This document shows positions 25,528-35,897 of a DNA stretch of 64,000 bases, in pieces. The stretch's first letter is position 1. The number at the start of each line of letters is the position of its first letter. The notes under the pieces are model-generated. The model did not search any database, had not been told where the DNA came from, and saw only the letters and a list, made by a program, of their open reading frames with translations. The stretch is from Tardiphaga robiniae (GTDB taxonomy: Bacteria > Pseudomonadota > Alphaproteobacteria > Rhizobiales > Xanthobacteraceae): positions 186,001 through 250,000 of the forward strand of contig NZ_LVYV01000053.1 of the NCBI RefSeq assembly GCF_001618955.1. The letters are read 5' to 3'. The translations under genes were made by a program, and so were the position numbers.

Positions 25528-27990
25528 ATGACCGCGACGGAAAAAGCAAATTCGACCGGTGGCTGCGGTTGTTCACCGAAAGCATCGGCCGTTCCGGAAG
25601 CGGCGGCTCCCAGTGCGGAATGTTGCGGCGGCGCCTCGGGACATGGCGCTCATAGCCACGACGCACATGATCACCATCCCGCTTCTGTCGGCGACAATAA
25701 GGCGGTCGACCCGGTCTGTGGCATGACCGTTAATCCGGAGACGAGCAAGCACCGGTTCGGGCACGGCGGCGAGACCTACCATTTCTGTTCCGCAGGCTGC
25801 CGGACCAAATTCGCCGCCGCTCCGGAACAATACCTTCATAAGTCCTCGATAGGACAGCAGCCGGCCGCCGCACCGGTGGGGACCATCTACACCTGCCCGA
25901 TGCATCCGCAGATCCGTCAGGTCGGACCTGGAAGCTGTCCGATCTGCGGAATGGCGCTCGAACCCGAAACCATCAGCCTTGACGATCAGCCGAACCCCGA
26001 ACTGGCGGACATGACGCGACGTTTCTGGATCGGTCTCGCGTTGGCGTTGCCCGCAGTCGTCCTGGAGATGGGCGGCCACCTCATGGGAGATCACGGTTGG
26101 GTCGATCCGACGCTGTCGAATTGGATCCAGCTTGCATTCGCCACGCCGGTCGTGCTGTGGGCTGGGTGGCCGTTCTTCGTGCGCGGCTGGCAATCGCTCG
26201 TCACCCGCAACCTCAACATGTTCACGTTGGTCGCGATGGGGACCGGCGTCGCCTACGTCTACAGCCTGGTCGCCACCGTCGCCCCTGCCGTCTTCCCGCC
26301 GGCGTTCCGGATGCATGGTGGCGCGGTCGCCGTCTACTTTGAGGCCGCAGCGGTGATTACTGTCCTGGTCCTTCTCGGCCAGGTGCTCGAACTGCGCGCA
26401 CGCGAGGCGACGTCTGGGGCGATCAAGGCTCTCCTCGATCTCGCGCCGAAGACGGCGAGATTGGTGGACGAAACCGGCCAAGACCATGAGGTCGCGCTGG
26501 ACAGCCTCACCGTCGGTGACAGACTGCGTGTGCGACCCGGCGAGAAAGTGCCTGTCGATGGCGTCATGATCGAAGGCCGATCCTCGCTCGATGAATCCTT
26601 GGTGACCGGCGAGTCCATGCCCGTCACCAAGGACGTCGGCGCCAAGGTCATTGCAGGCACGCTGAACCAATCCGGCGGGTTCGTGATGCGCGCTGAGAAG
26701 GTAGGCCGTGACACGCTGCTTTCCCAGATCGTGCAGATGGTGGCGCAGGCCCAGCGATCCCGCGCCCCGATCCAGCGATTGGCCGACCACGTGGCAGGAT
26801 GGTTCGTGCCGGCCGTGATCGTCGTGGCCATCGTCGCCTTCGCTGCATGGGCTTGGTTCGGTCCGGAGCCGCACTTCGCGTTCGGTCTCGTCGCCGCCGT
26901 GAGCGTTCTGATCATCGCCTGCCCATGTGCCCTCGGCCTTGCCACGCCGATGTCGATCATGGTCGGCGTGGGACGTGGCGCCCAGGCCGGCGTCCTCATC
27001 AAGAACGCCGAGGCACTGGAACGGATGGAAAAGGTCGACACGTTGGTGGTCGACAAGACGGGAACGTTGACTGAGGGCAAGCCGAAGGTGGTTGCGATCG
27101 TCCCTGCTTCCGGCTTTGAAGAAACTGAGATTCTGAAGCTCGCAGCGAGCGTGGAGCGATCAAGCGAGCACCCGCTCGCTGACGCCATCGTGCGGGCGGC
27201 GAAAGAACGAAACCTGGACCTCATCAATGTCGCGGAGTTCGACTCCCCGACGGGCAAGGGCGTCACGGGCAAGATCGACGGCAAGGTGGTGTTACTCGGC
27301 AACGCCAAGTTCATGGCGTCGTCGGGTATCGAAACCGAGTCAATGGAGGAGCAGGCAGAAAAGCTGCGCGGTGACGGCGCGACCGTCGTCAACATCGCGG
27401 TCGACGGCAAGCTCGCCGGTATCCTCGCCATTGCCGACCCGGTCAAAGCCTCGACGCCGGAAGCGTTGAAAGCGCTGGCGGTCGAGGGCATCAAGGTCAT
27501 CATGCTGACCGGCGACAACCAGACCACGGCGAACGCGGTCGCGAAGCACCTTGGCATCTCCGAGGTCGAAGCTGAAGTCCTGCCGGATCAGAAGAGCGCG
27601 GTTGTCACAAAGCTGCAGAAGGCCGGGCGGGTCGTCGCGATGGCGGGGGACGGGGTGAACGACGCCCCTGCCCTTGCCGCAGCGGACGTCGGGATCGCGA
27701 TGGGAACGGGAACGGACGTCGCGATGGAGAGCGCCGGCGTGACACTTCTAAAGGGAGATCTCGGTGGGATCATTCGCGCTCGCCGTCTTTCGCAAGCGAC
27801 CATGAGCAACATCCGGCAGAACCTATTCTTTGCATTCATCTACAATGCGGCGGGCATTCCAATCGCCGCAGGCGTCCTCTACCCGACGTTTGGCATGCTA
27901 CTCTCGCCGATCATCGCGGCAGCGGCTATGGCCTTGTCTTCTGTGACGGTGGTTGGAAATGCCCTGCGATTGCGCTCGACGCACCTGTGA
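25528..27990 (+). CDS. copA: copper-exporting P1B-type ATPase with YHS and heavy-metal-binding domains
   Basis: An 820-residue inner-membrane Cu(I) exporter. The N terminus has a Cys/His-rich leader ([24 protein letters not shown]), then a YHS domain (DPVCGMTV 61-68, FCSAGC 86-91) and a short metal-binding motif (YTCPMHP 121-127, [10 protein letters not shown]). The core shows TGES (360-363), the membrane CPC motif (465-467, [12 protein letters not shown]), the phosphorylated Asp509 in DKTGT, and GDGVND. The ribosome site GAAGGAG precedes the ATG. The classical CxxC ferredoxin-like domains are replaced by the YHS unit, as in one branch of bacterial CopA/CtpV-type pumps. It is regulated from the csoR operator. 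Confidence 0.95.
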   Translation: MTATEKANSTGGCGCSPKASAVPEAAAPSAECCGGASGHGAHSHDAHDHHPASVGDNKAVDPVCGMTVNPETSKHRFGHGGETYHFCSAGCRTKFAAAPEQYLHKSSIGQQPAAAPVGTIYTCPMHPQIRQVGPGSCPICGMALEPETISLDDQPNPELADMTRRFWIGLALALPAVVLEMGGHLMGDHGWVDPTLSNWIQLAFATPVVLWAGWPFFVRGWQSLVTRNLNMFTLVAMGTGVAYVYSLVATVAPAVFPPAFRMHGGAVAVYFEAAAVITVLVLLGQVLELRAREATSGAIKALLDLAPKTARLVDETGQDHEVALDSLTVGDRLRVRPGEKVPVDGVMIEGRSSLDESLVTGESMPVTKDVGAKVIAGTLNQSGGFVMRAEKVGRDTLLSQIVQMVAQAQRSRAPIQRLADHVAGWFVPAVIVVAIVAFAAWAWFGPEPHFAFGLVAAVSVLIIACPCALGLATPMSIMVGVGRGAQAGVLIKNAEALERMEKVDTLVVDKTGTLTEGKPKVVAIVPASGFEETEILKLAASVERSSEHPLADAIVRAAKERNLDLINVAEFDSPTGKGVTGKIDGKVVLLGNAKFMASSGIETESMEEQAEKLRGDGATVVNIAVDGKLAGILAIADPVKASTPEALKALAVEGIKVIMLTGDNQTTANAVAKHLGISEVEAEVLPDQKSAVVTKLQKAGRVVAMAGDGVNDAPALAAADVGIAMGTGTDVAMESAGVTLLKGDLGGIIRARRLSQATMSNIRQNLFFAFIYNAAGIPIAAGVLYPTFGMLLSPIIAAAAMALSSVTVVGNALRLRSTHL

Positions 27991-28067
27991 CAGGTCTGGG
28001 ACGAGACGTGCCACATCGACGGGATTCTCGCCCAACATGATCACGCCCTTCAAGTCGGCGTCACTCG

Positions 28068-29252
28068 TTAGGCCTTGGCAACGGTCGAAACGTCGCTCGC
28101 CCGAGGAAGCATCGATAATGCGATCAGGGCGGCCAAACTCATCAGCGATGAGACAACGACGACCGACCTGCCCATAGGTTCGAGGAGCAAGCCGAATCCG
28201 AGCGGAGCCAACGCCTGAGCAATTCTTGAAGGAGCGCCGATCAGGCCCAGCCGATATGCGTAGTCCTTCGGACCGAAGATCGCCAACGGCAAGGTCCCGC
28301 GCGCGATCGTGAGAATGCCGTTGCCGGCGCCGTGAAGCAGTGCGAATGCCGCCGCCGCTCCTCCACCGAATGCACCGATCACGCATGCTCCGATGGGATG
28401 CGTGATACAGGCAAGACGGGTCGAGACCAGAGGATGGAAACGGTTGAGCAATCCGGCTTCCATGATGCGGGCCACAACCTGAGCGGGACCGATCATCATG
28501 CCCGCGAAGACGGCCTGGGCCGGTGTGGCGCCGAATGCTTCGACGATGCGTGGAAGATGCGCCGCCATCGCCGATGTCACCGTCCAGGCAGCAGCGAAGG
28601 CAAACGACAGAAGAACCATCGTCCGATCGATGGCAATGTGAGGCTTTACGGCTGGACCTTGCATCCGAAGTGTCGGAGTTTCTTTCGGTAGGAAGATGAA
28701 ATTGAGCGGTAGCCCGATTAGAATATGGGCAGCCGCCCAAGCGTAGCACGTGCCGCGCCATCCGATGGTCTCCAGCCCCCATGCGCTCAGGGGCCAGCCG
28801 ACGGTGCTCGCAAAACCAGCTATTAGAGTGATTCCCGTGATGGCCCGGCGGGCTTTGTCCCCGTAGATGCGACCGAGAGCTCCGAAGGCAGCGTCGTAGA
28901 GACCAAGACCCATACCTATTCCGAGCAACAGCCAGGCGATTCCTAGAAACCACAGCGATGTCGAAGCACCGAGCAGAGCAAGTCCGCCAGCAAACAGGAC
29001 GTTCGATATGCAAAGGATCTGCCTCCCACCGACCCGGTCGATCTGCCGCCCGACGCGGGGTCCCAACAATCCAGAGATGACGAGCGACGCCGAGAACGCC
29101 GCGAAGAACCAGTTGTTGGATATGCCGAGATCGCGCGCGATAGGGTCGGCGAGGATCGCGGGCAAGTAGTAGCTGGACGCCCAGGCGAGCGTCTGCGACG
29201 TACCGAGCGAAAAGATGATAGGAAGCTGACGATCGCTCATGCCGACTTTCAT
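28068..29252 (-). CDS. MFS transporter in an ArsR-led operon
   Basis: A 394-residue twelve-helix MFS protein starting at MKVGMSDRQLPIIFSLGTSQ (29252) in an ATGA overlap with the preceding transporter gene. It has GLLGPRVGRQIDRVGGRQ as A-motif and a repeat of it in the second half. It is the last gene of the run arsR, flavoprotein, MFS, MFS. The context implies export of an arsenic species or of the flavoprotein's product. Known arsenic MFS exporters (ArsJ, ArsK, ArsP-associated) cannot be distinguished here by eye, so no symbol is given. Confidence 0.85.
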   Translation of the reverse strand: MKVGMSDRQLPIIFSLGTSQTLAWASSYYLPAILADPIARDLGISNNWFFAAFSASLVISGLLGPRVGRQIDRVGGRQILCISNVLFAGGLALLGASTSLWFLGIAWLLLGIGMGLGLYDAAFGALGRIYGDKARRAITGITLIAGFASTVGWPLSAWGLETIGWRGTCYAWAAAHILIGLPLNFIFLPKETPTLRMQGPAVKPHIAIDRTMVLLSFAFAAAWTVTSAMAAHLPRIVEAFGATPAQAVFAGMMIGPAQVVARIMEAGLLNRFHPLVSTRLACITHPIGACVIGAFGGGAAAAFALLHGAGNGILTIARGTLPLAIFGPKDYAYRLGLIGAPSRIAQALAPLGFGLLLEPMGRSVVVVSSLMSLAALIALSMLPRASDVSTVAKA

Positions 29253-30532
29253 TTCTGAATTGCTTGGTGATTTGCGCTTGCTGTCCGCGACCACGCCAGA
29301 GCCACGGGTCCCAGCAGTATGCCCGCCGCTAGAACTCCGAATGCGGGCAACCATGCCGACGCCACGTGCGGTCCCCCGGCCGCGTCGAGCGCGGCACCGA
29401 CGGCCCATGCTCCCAGCGCCGAGAACCCGAATCCGACCGTCGAGTGAACGGCCATTGTTGCACCACGGTTCTCGGGATTGGCCGACATCGCCATGCCAGC
29501 AGTCAGCGCGCCGGAGTCGGCGGGGACAGTGATCGCATAGAGCAAAATCAGCGGCAGCAGTAGCCAAGGAGAGCCGTCCGCGCAAATACCTATCAGGAGC
29601 GCAACTGCGGCCGATGCGAACATGATGGTCGTTAGGGCGCGGCGGCGACCGACGCGCAAGGCGACTTCGTTGCCCAAGACGCTGGACGGCATCGCCAATA
29701 TCGAGAATGCGAAGCTGATGGCGATCGGGGTGAGCAGCGTACCGCCTCCCCCCTTGGCCGCAACGAACGTCCAGAAAGCAACGAGCCACGTTCTGATACC
29801 ATAGAGCTCGAAGCAATGGGCGCCGTAGCCAAGTATGAAACCCATGGCAGATCTGTTCTGGAAGACTGGTCCGAAATTCAGTAAACGCCCTTTGCTAGGC
29901 GTCGGAGTCATCGGCTTCAGGAGCAGACAGACAAACATCATCGCCAACGGACCGGCCGCCGTAACGTAAAACGCCGCTCGCCAGCCGAAGCTCTCGGCCA
30001 CTAACTGCGAGACCAGAAAGGAAAGCCCAACGCCGAGCGAGAAGCTCGACGTGTAGAACGTGACAGCGCGGGACGAGTCGCCCGGATCCAGTCTGTCGGT
30101 CAGCGCCTTGAGGCCCGGCATGTAGGCACCCGCAAAGCCGATGCCTGCCAACGCCCAAAGTGCGGCACCGGACCACAGCCCCTCCGCGAACAATCCGAAC
30201 ATCAGCGTCGCGAGGGCACTTAAGGCCGAGCCGGCAATCAAAACGATGCGGGCATCGATCCTGTCCGTCAGCGTAGCCAGGAACGGGACCGCGAGCATGT
30301 AGCCCGCCGCATAGCTGCCCGCCAACGATCCGGCGTTCGCCCCGGTCAATCGCCACTCGGGAATCAGGAACTGCGCAAGAATGGAAGGCACCACGACGTG
30401 CGGCAGCAAACTACCGAGCTGCCCCAGACACATCGCGATGATGGCGGGACGCCCCCGCAAGTTGCCGAGACGGATCACTCCCTGCGATCCACAAACAATG
30501 AGCGCGTCCCGCGCGGCAGGCCGTGAACGCAC
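29249..30532 (-). CDS. MFS transporter in an ArsR-led operon
   Basis: A 427-residue MFS protein, twelve helices, with the A-motif-like FLATLTDRIDARIVL after helix 2. It is a different subfamily from its downstream neighbour, so they are not simple duplicates. The gene starts 10 bases after the flavoprotein stop and overlaps the next gene by four. Two consecutive MFS genes behind one flavoprotein suggest export of more than one species. The N-terminal 30 residues (MRSRPAARDALIVCGSQGVI) may include a mis-called start. Confidence 0.83.
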   Translation of the reverse strand: MRSRPAARDALIVCGSQGVIRLGNLRGRPAIIAMCLGQLGSLLPHVVVPSILAQFLIPEWRLTGANAGSLAGSYAAGYMLAVPFLATLTDRIDARIVLIAGSALSALATLMFGLFAEGLWSGAALWALAGIGFAGAYMPGLKALTDRLDPGDSSRAVTFYTSSFSLGVGLSFLVSQLVAESFGWRAAFYVTAAGPLAMMFVCLLLKPMTPTPSKGRLLNFGPVFQNRSAMGFILGYGAHCFELYGIRTWLVAFWTFVAAKGGGGTLLTPIAISFAFSILAMPSSVLGNEVALRVGRRRALTTIMFASAAVALLIGICADGSPWLLLPLILLYAITVPADSGALTAGMAMSANPENRGATMAVHSTVGFGFSALGAWAVGAALDAAGGPHVASAWLPAFGVLAAGILLGPVALAWSRTASANHQAIQK

Positions 30533-30542
30533 CCGCTAACGA

Positions 30543-31916
30543 TCATGAACATCCGCACCCCGATTTACCGTCCTGCTTCGCGACGGCATCGGCGACGCAG
30601 CAAGCATTGTCTACTGTCGGTGCGGGCCCGCCGCAACACGTGGTGACGTCGGCCGACGAACGTGAACACACGCCGGTTTCCGGAAGGACAAGTTCAACCC
30701 GTCCAGCGGCGTCATGGTCCCCCGCGATCTGCGCCGTGATCGAACGCAACTGTTCGTAGCCTGTAATCATCAGGAACGTCGGCGCGCGTCCGTAGCTTTT
30801 GATGCCGGCAAAATAAAACCCAGGTTCGTCTTGCGCCAGCTCACGCGCGCCATGAGGACGAACGGTGCCGCAACTATGCTCGTTCGGATCGATCAATGGT
30901 GCCAGAGCGATCGGACATTCGATGGCGGGGTCGAGTTGGATGCGCAACTCGCGCACAAAAGCCAAGTCGGGACGGAAGCCTGTCGCTACGATAAGCTCGT
31001 CGGCGACGATCTTACGCCCGCAGCACGCCGATCCGGCTGCGATCCGGAGGCCCCCGTTTTCCAGGCTAATATGGGTCGTCTGGAAGGCTGGCTCGACCTT
31101 GATGTCACCCGCCGCGACCAAAGCCGCAAACGCGACTCCCAATTCTCCACGAGCCGCGAGCTTATCGTTGGCGCCGCCGCCGAAGGCCTTGGCCGGATCC
31201 GCGCCACGCAGGAGCCAGATGACTTCCGTCCCCGGTGCCTCAGCTTTCAGACGCGCGAGGTCCGTCAGGGTGCCGATCGCGGAGTGGCCCGCCCCCAGCA
31301 CAGCAACCGTCTTGCCAGCATAACGGGCCCGGTCTGCTCCGAGCACGTCGGGCATCGCATACGCGATCTTGCCGGCTGCCTCCTTTTCGCCAATGGCAGC
31401 GAGACCGTTGGCACCCGCCGGGTTCGGCGAGGCCCATGTTCCGGAAGCGTCGATCACGGCGTCGGCCCGGGCGACCCGCTCTCCCAGCCCTTCCGGATAT
31501 CCAGTGTTCTGATAGTGGATCTCGAATGGCGCGAGGTCGCGGCCCTTGGTCTTGAGCTTGTCGAAGCCCTGGCGACTGATATCGGTGACTTTGCTTGACG
31601 TCAGAATATGCGACTTCAACGGCGTCTTCGTCGCCAGGGGCTCAAGGTACCGCTCAACCAGTTCGGATCCCGTCGGATATTGATCGGGAGCCGGCGAATT
31701 CCACCCGGTTGCCTCAAGCAGACGTCCTGCTGCGCGATCGACGTTGTACTCCCACGGCGAGAACAATTGCACGTGGCCCCATTGCCGGATCGCATGACCC
31801 ACCTCAGCGCCTGCTTCGAAGACGATCGGCGTCATGCCTCGTTCCAGTACATGAGCGGCAGCGGCAAGCCCAACTGGACCTGCGCCGATGACCGCGACAG
31901 TCTTTGGTTCAGTCAT
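30543..31916 (-). CDS. FAD/NAD(P)-dependent flavoprotein with Cys-rich C-terminal tail
   Basis: A 457-residue two-dinucleotide-domain flavoprotein. The FAD motif is VAVIGAGPVGLAAAA (Gly11, 13, 16) and the NAD(P) motif VAVLGAGHSAIG (Gly208, 210, 215); ATGFRP (311-316) is also typical. The last 40 residues carry Cys417, a pair at 427-428 (CCGG), a pair at 439-440 and CGC at 454-456, which look like a soft-metal binding tail. It follows an ArsR gene by 49 bases and precedes two MFS genes. Flavin monooxygenases related to ArsO occur in arsenic operons; the reaction here is unknown and could be oxidation of trivalent arsenic or an organoarsenical. Confidence 0.85.
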   Translation of the reverse strand: MTEPKTVAVIGAGPVGLAAAAHVLERGMTPIVFEAGAEVGHAIRQWGHVQLFSPWEYNVDRAAGRLLEATGWNSPAPDQYPTGSELVERYLEPLATKTPLKSHILTSSKVTDISRQGFDKLKTKGRDLAPFEIHYQNTGYPEGLGERVARADAVIDASGTWASPNPAGANGLAAIGEKEAAGKIAYAMPDVLGADRARYAGKTVAVLGAGHSAIGTLTDLARLKAEAPGTEVIWLLRGADPAKAFGGGANDKLAARGELGVAFAALVAAGDIKVEPAFQTTHISLENGGLRIAAGSACCGRKIVADELIVATGFRPDLAFVRELRIQLDPAIECPIALAPLIDPNEHSCGTVRPHGARELAQDEPGFYFAGIKSYGRAPTFLMITGYEQLRSITAQIAGDHDAAGRVELVLPETGVCSRSSADVTTCCGGPAPTVDNACCVADAVAKQDGKSGCGCS

Positions 31917-31965
31917 TCATTCCTCCCATAATACCAGAATTATAGAATTAAAGGTCTTTGATAGA

Positions 31966-32283
31966 TCAAGCGGCGTCTTTTGCATCCTTGCATTCGACGG
32001 CGTCGGCGCAGCACTCGGCAACGAGAAAATCCACCAAGCCGCGCATCACGTCGTAGTTTGCATGACAAACGAGCGTCGTCGCCTCCCGGACCTGGGTGAT
32101 CAGCCCGGCAGCCACCAGCGTCTTGATGTGATGCGACAGCGTCGAAGGCGCTACCTTCAGCTTGTCTTGAAGGCGACCGACCGGCAAACCGACCTCGCCC
32201 GCTCTAACCAGCGCGCGATAGATCTTTAACCTGGTCGGGTTGCCCAGCGCCTCAAGGCGATTTGCAGCATCATCAATTTTCAT
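31966..32283 (-). CDS. arsR: ArsR-family repressor heading the flavoprotein/MFS operon
   Basis: A 105-residue winged-helix repressor. The DNA-reading helix is KVAPSTLSHHIKTLVAAGLI, and the beta-wing contains REATTLVCHANY. Unlike classical ArsR with ELCVCDL, the metalloid site is probably formed by wing Cys plus C-terminal cysteines (LVAECCADAVECKD). It is the first gene of a four-gene minus-strand operon. It should release its operator on arsenite or an organoarsenical. A symmetric operator was not clearly found in the 100-base gap upstream, which contains an A/T-rich stretch at 32320-32350. Confidence 0.88.
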   Translation of the reverse strand: MKIDDAANRLEALGNPTRLKIYRALVRAGEVGLPVGRLQDKLKVAPSTLSHHIKTLVAAGLITQVREATTLVCHANYDVMRGLVDFLVAECCADAVECKDAKDAA

Positions 32284-32383
32284 CTGATAAATGTCCGCCT
32301 TTTCCGAACCGCAGTCAACTATTATTCTAGAAAGACAGAAATTATATATCTGGTTGAGTATTCCTTCGTGTGAACCGTTCAGT

Positions 32384-33472
32384 TCAAATCTCTACCAGCG
32401 TTTTTCTCAGCGCGGCCTCGATTTCCAGCGCCGTCTGGCGCGCTCCGCGCATTACTCCAATGAGGGTAGCCGAGGCGAAGCCGGTCCACTCCCCGTAGCC
32501 GACGAGCCACAGGCGCGGCTCGGAGATCGATCGCGTCCCCTTTACAGCAACCTTGCCGTCGCTTTCGATGATGTTCAGCGGCCGCAAGTGCTCAAGCGCC
32601 GGAGCGAAGCCCGTGCACCAGATCACGGCATCGACCTGGCTTTCGGTGCCGTCGTCCCAGACCACGCCCGACGCTGTGAAGCGGACAAACGGTCTCACCG
32701 AGGTCAGGACTCCCCTCGCCCGGGCCACCTTCACCGCTGGGATCATGACGACGTCGCCGAGGCCTCTGGTCGGAGTCGCTGCCGCCCCGTTGTCCTGCAA
32801 CGCCTCCCATCTGGCGGTCGCCCGCTCGAAGAGGACCCGCCCATCCACGTCGTCCGGAAGGAAGGTAGGCTCCCGCAAAGTGACCCAAGTCGCCCGCGCC
32901 ACCTGAGAGACCTCGGCGAGGATTTGAGCTCCGCTGTTGCCGCCGCCGACGACCAGGATGCTTTTACCTGCAAACTCCTCGGGTCCTTTGTAGTTGGCGG
33001 AATGGAGTTGAGACCCTTGGAATCGCGTCTGGTCGGGATAGTCCGGCACGACCGGTGCCCGCCAAGTACCCGTCGCGCTGACCACGGATCGCGCCTTCCA
33101 TTCCCCGCGGTCGGTGACTGCGGTCAGGTAGTCTGGCGCAGAAAGCACGGCCTTCACCTGGACTGGGCGCTCGACGGGCAACTTGTAGCGCTCTTCGTAT
33201 TGCGAGAGGTACCGAACTACTTCGCCCCGCCCGGGATAGGTCTGATCCCCTACGGGCATCGGCCAACCGGGCAGCGAACTCCACTGCGCCGGAGAGAACA
33301 GCGTCAGCGATGGCCAGGCATGCGTCCACGCTCCACCAGGCTCGGTCTCGCCGTCGAGGATCGAAAACGACAGGCCGCTGCGCCGGAGGAAGTATCCCAC
33401 CGCGAGACCCGACTGGCCGCCGCCGATGATGAGTACGTCCTGCATCTGGCCTTGCGGCCCGTGGGTCTCCAC
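32384..33472 (-). CDS. arsO: ArsO-type flavin-dependent monooxygenase
   Basis: A 362-residue single-component flavoprotein with an FAD motif at the N terminus ([20 protein letters not shown]) and an NADPH motif ([13 protein letters not shown]), in the ArsO/YUCCA-like class. The GTG at 33472 has GGGAG six bases before it; an ATG at 33445 would give [10 protein letters not shown] and is an alternative. ArsO genes are repeatedly found in ars operons, but their reaction is not settled. It stands alone between arsR (downstream, same strand) and aioX (divergent). Confidence 0.86.
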   Translation of the reverse strand: METHGPQGQMQDVLIIGGGQSGLAVGYFLRRSGLSFSILDGETEPGGAWTHAWPSLTLFSPAQWSSLPGWPMPVGDQTYPGRGEVVRYLSQYEERYKLPVERPVQVKAVLSAPDYLTAVTDRGEWKARSVVSATGTWRAPVVPDYPDQTRFQGSQLHSANYKGPEEFAGKSILVVGGGNSGAQILAEVSQVARATWVTLREPTFLPDDVDGRVLFERATARWEALQDNGAAATPTRGLGDVVMIPAVKVARARGVLTSVRPFVRFTASGVVWDDGTESQVDAVIWCTGFAPALEHLRPLNIIESDGKVAVKGTRSISEPRLWLVGYGEWTGFASATLIGVMRGARQTALEIEAALRKTLVEI

Positions 33473-33567
33473 CCGGAACTCCCGTCTGGTGTCAGATTAT
33501 ATTGCAGTAAGACCGAACATTGCTGCTAGATTTAGAACCACAATAAAGAAGAAAAACGGGGAGGTTC

Positions 33568-34452
33568 ATGGATCAACATCCGGACCGTCGCTTTGGCAGG
33601 CGAGAAATACTTCTTGCCTCCGCCGGCATGCTCTTGGGAGCCGTGACGAGCTCCGCCGCCGAAAGTCGGTCGCGGGCACCTATCCGATTCGGCCTCACCC
33701 CGGTCTTCCTCACCTCGGACCTCGAGTTGTTGGGACGCCTCCAGTCTTATCTGCAGCAGGCGACCGGTTACCCCGTCGACTTGGTTATGCGGCGGACCTA
33801 TCAGGAAATAACAGCGTTGCTGACGTCGGGGCAACTCGACGCCGCGTGGATCTGCGGCTTCCCCTTCGTCATGCATCGCAGCGAACTTCAACTGGTCGCG
33901 GTGCCGCTCTGGCAGGAGAAGCCGCTCTATCAATCGTACCTGATCGTCGACCGCGACCGGCAGGCCGAGGGCCTGTCAGACCTTCGCGGAGACGTACACG
34001 CATTTTCCGATCCAGACTCCAATTCCGGGTTCCTGGTGACGCGCGCGGCGCTCGCAGAGCAACGCGTTCGGCCTGAGGCATTCTTCTCGAAGTCGATGTT
34101 CACCTACGGGCACCGCGACGTTATCCGCGCCGTTGCTTCCGGTCTGGCCGGTTCGGGATCGGTCGATGGCTATGTCTACGATGTCGTCGCTCAGATGGAG
34201 CCGGAGCTCACGGCGGGAACGCGTGTTCTGAAGGCTTCAGAGTGGCTGGGCTTTCCGCCGATTGCGGCGCCCAGACTCCCCACCGACGCCGACCGCCTTA
34301 AAGAACTGACGCGGGCCCTGCATCGCATGCGTCACGACCCCGAGGGCCGGGCCGTGCTTGGACTGCTGAAACTCGATGGCTTCGAAGCCCAAGAGGCCAA
34401 GCTCTATGATCCGATCGCCGCCAAGGCAGCCTTGATAGCTGAGGCAGGTTAG
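33568..34452 (+). CDS. aioX: AioX, periplasmic arsenite-binding sensor protein
   Basis: A 294-residue PhnD-like periplasmic solute-binding protein with an Arg-rich start and hydrophobic export segment (RRFGRREILLASAGMLLGAV). In Agrobacterium, AioX binds As(III) through a cysteine (Cys108) and signals to the AioS kinase. This protein has only one cysteine, Cys96 in DAAWICGFPF, at the equivalent place. Gene order aioX-aioS-aioR supports the assignment. GGGAGG precedes the ATG. A phosphonate transport role is unlikely, as no permease follows. It acts upstream of the sensor kinase, probably by contacting its periplasmic domain. Confidence 0.92.
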   Translation: MDQHPDRRFGRREILLASAGMLLGAVTSSAAESRSRAPIRFGLTPVFLTSDLELLGRLQSYLQQATGYPVDLVMRRTYQEITALLTSGQLDAAWICGFPFVMHRSELQLVAVPLWQEKPLYQSYLIVDRDRQAEGLSDLRGDVHAFSDPDSNSGFLVTRAALAEQRVRPEAFFSKSMFTYGHRDVIRAVASGLAGSGSVDGYVYDVVAQMEPELTAGTRVLKASEWLGFPPIAAPRLPTDADRLKELTRALHRMRHDPEGRAVLGLLKLDGFEAQEAKLYDPIAAKAALIAEAG

Positions 34453-34454
34453 CC

Positions 34455-35897
34455 ATGCTTACGCTGCAGCCCTCCTTGCCGATCACGTTGAAAGTGCCGC
34501 TTGCGGTAGCAGCACTGATGATGCTGGTCGGTGCGGTCATCTCCGAGCAAGTACTTTCCAGGCTCGCGGAGACACAGGAACGCCATCTGGCCGAACTCTC
34601 GCAGAGCTATCTCGACGGACTGTCTTCTGCGATTGCCCCCTCCATTCTGCGCGAAGACAATTGGGAAGTGTTCGACGCCATCGAACGTACCCAGGCGGTC
34701 AACAAAAGTTTGCACCCCAAAGAGACGATCGTCACCAACGCCGACGGGGCGGTGATCGCCGCTTCGAACCCGAAGGTTCATCCCATCGGCACAGTTATCC
34801 CTGTGTGGCGCGCACGGGATGCGAGCAACGAAAGCTTCAGCTTCAGGGCGGGCGCCGACGACGCCAAAGCCGTCCGGACCCTTTCCTACCCTGGACGGGT
34901 CGCCGGTATCATCTACGCGACATTCGACACACGCCACCTCGCCTCCGAACGGCGAGACGTCGTGCTTGCGCTTTTGCTGACGAACGGGATTCTGACATCG
35001 CTACTGGCTGCGGCCGGCTGGCTTCTCGTCACGCGGATGATGCGGCCTGTTCGTGTGTTGTCCGAACACCTGGGAGTCGCGCATGCGACGTCCGCGTTGC
35101 CTATTTCGGACGAGATCGTCGCCAAAACGCGAGGTGAATTCGGCCACCTCTTCCGCGCATACAACTCACTTGTCCGCTCCATGAAGGAGAAAGAAGAACT
35201 AGCCAAGCGGCTCGCCGAGGAAAAACGCCTCAACAGCCTGGGACGGCTTGCGTCAGCGGTGGCGCATGAGATTAACAATCCTCTTGGCGGGATGTTCAAC
35301 GCGCTGTCCACCCTGAAAGCTCATGGCCATCTGAAGAACGTCCGCGACGTCAGCCTGGGACTGCTGAACCGTGGCCTGGTGGGAATTCGCGACGTCGTCC
35401 GGACTACGCTCACCGTCTACCGCTCCGACGGCGCGACCCGCGACCTCCAACATGCGGACATCGACGACCTCGGCTTGCTGATCGGTCCGGAAGCGCGGCG
35501 AAAGTCCGTCGAGATCGTCATCGCAAATTCGTTGAACGGCGCAATGCCGCTGCCGAGCACGCCAATACGGCAAATCGTGCTTAATCTCGTTCTGAATGCT
35601 GTCGCTGCTGCGCCCGCGGGGTCGGTCGTGAACGTGGCCGCGGCGGCCGATGACACGGGCCTCTCGATCGTCGTGACGGACCGCGGCCCCGGGATGCCTC
35701 CGGAAGCCGCCGATATCCTTCTGAGCAGTTCAGGGTCACCGCCGCCCTACGACGGCGGAGGCCTGGGTCTGTGGACGATCAGCAGGCTGATCGCGGATCT
35801 GGGGGGAACTGCCGTCGTGCAGAATCCAGCGATCGGCGGCACTGTGGTTTCCGTGAACATCCCGACGGCAACGGCGGAGTTATCCAATGTCGCTTGA
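34455..35897 (+). CDS. aioS: AioS sensor histidine kinase
   Basis: A 480-residue membrane kinase: N-terminal helix (about 12-30), a periplasmic sensor region (31-165), second helix (170-193), HAMP-like linker, then a dimerisation domain with phospho-acceptor His271 in AHEINNPLGG. The ATPase domain shows the N-box (IVLNLVLNAVAAAP) and G-boxes (DRGPGMPPEA, GGGLGLWTI). It starts two bases after the aioX stop and overlaps aioR by 11 bases. It should receive the arsenite signal from AioX and phosphorylate AioR. Confidence 0.94.
   Translation: MLTLQPSLPITLKVPLAVAALMMLVGAVISEQVLSRLAETQERHLAELSQSYLDGLSSAIAPSILREDNWEVFDAIERTQAVNKSLHPKETIVTNADGAVIAASNPKVHPIGTVIPVWRARDASNESFSFRAGADDAKAVRTLSYPGRVAGIIYATFDTRHLASERRDVVLALLLTNGILTSLLAAAGWLLVTRMMRPVRVLSEHLGVAHATSALPISDEIVAKTRGEFGHLFRAYNSLVRSMKEKEELAKRLAEEKRLNSLGRLASAVAHEINNPLGGMFNALSTLKAHGHLKNVRDVSLGLLNRGLVGIRDVVRTTLTVYRSDGATRDLQHADIDDLGLLIGPEARRKSVEIVIANSLNGAMPLPSTPIRQIVLNLVLNAVAAAPAGSVVNVAAAADDTGLSIVVTDRGPGMPPEAADILLSSSGSPPPYDGGGLGLWTISRLIADLGGTAVVQNPAIGGTVVSVNIPTATAELSNVA

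Noticed and set aside
33426-34076. 216-codon plus-strand frame overlapping the start of aioX
   Set aside because: The aioX frame has an export signal, the single Cys and PhnD-like motifs; the other frame has none and overlaps arsO.
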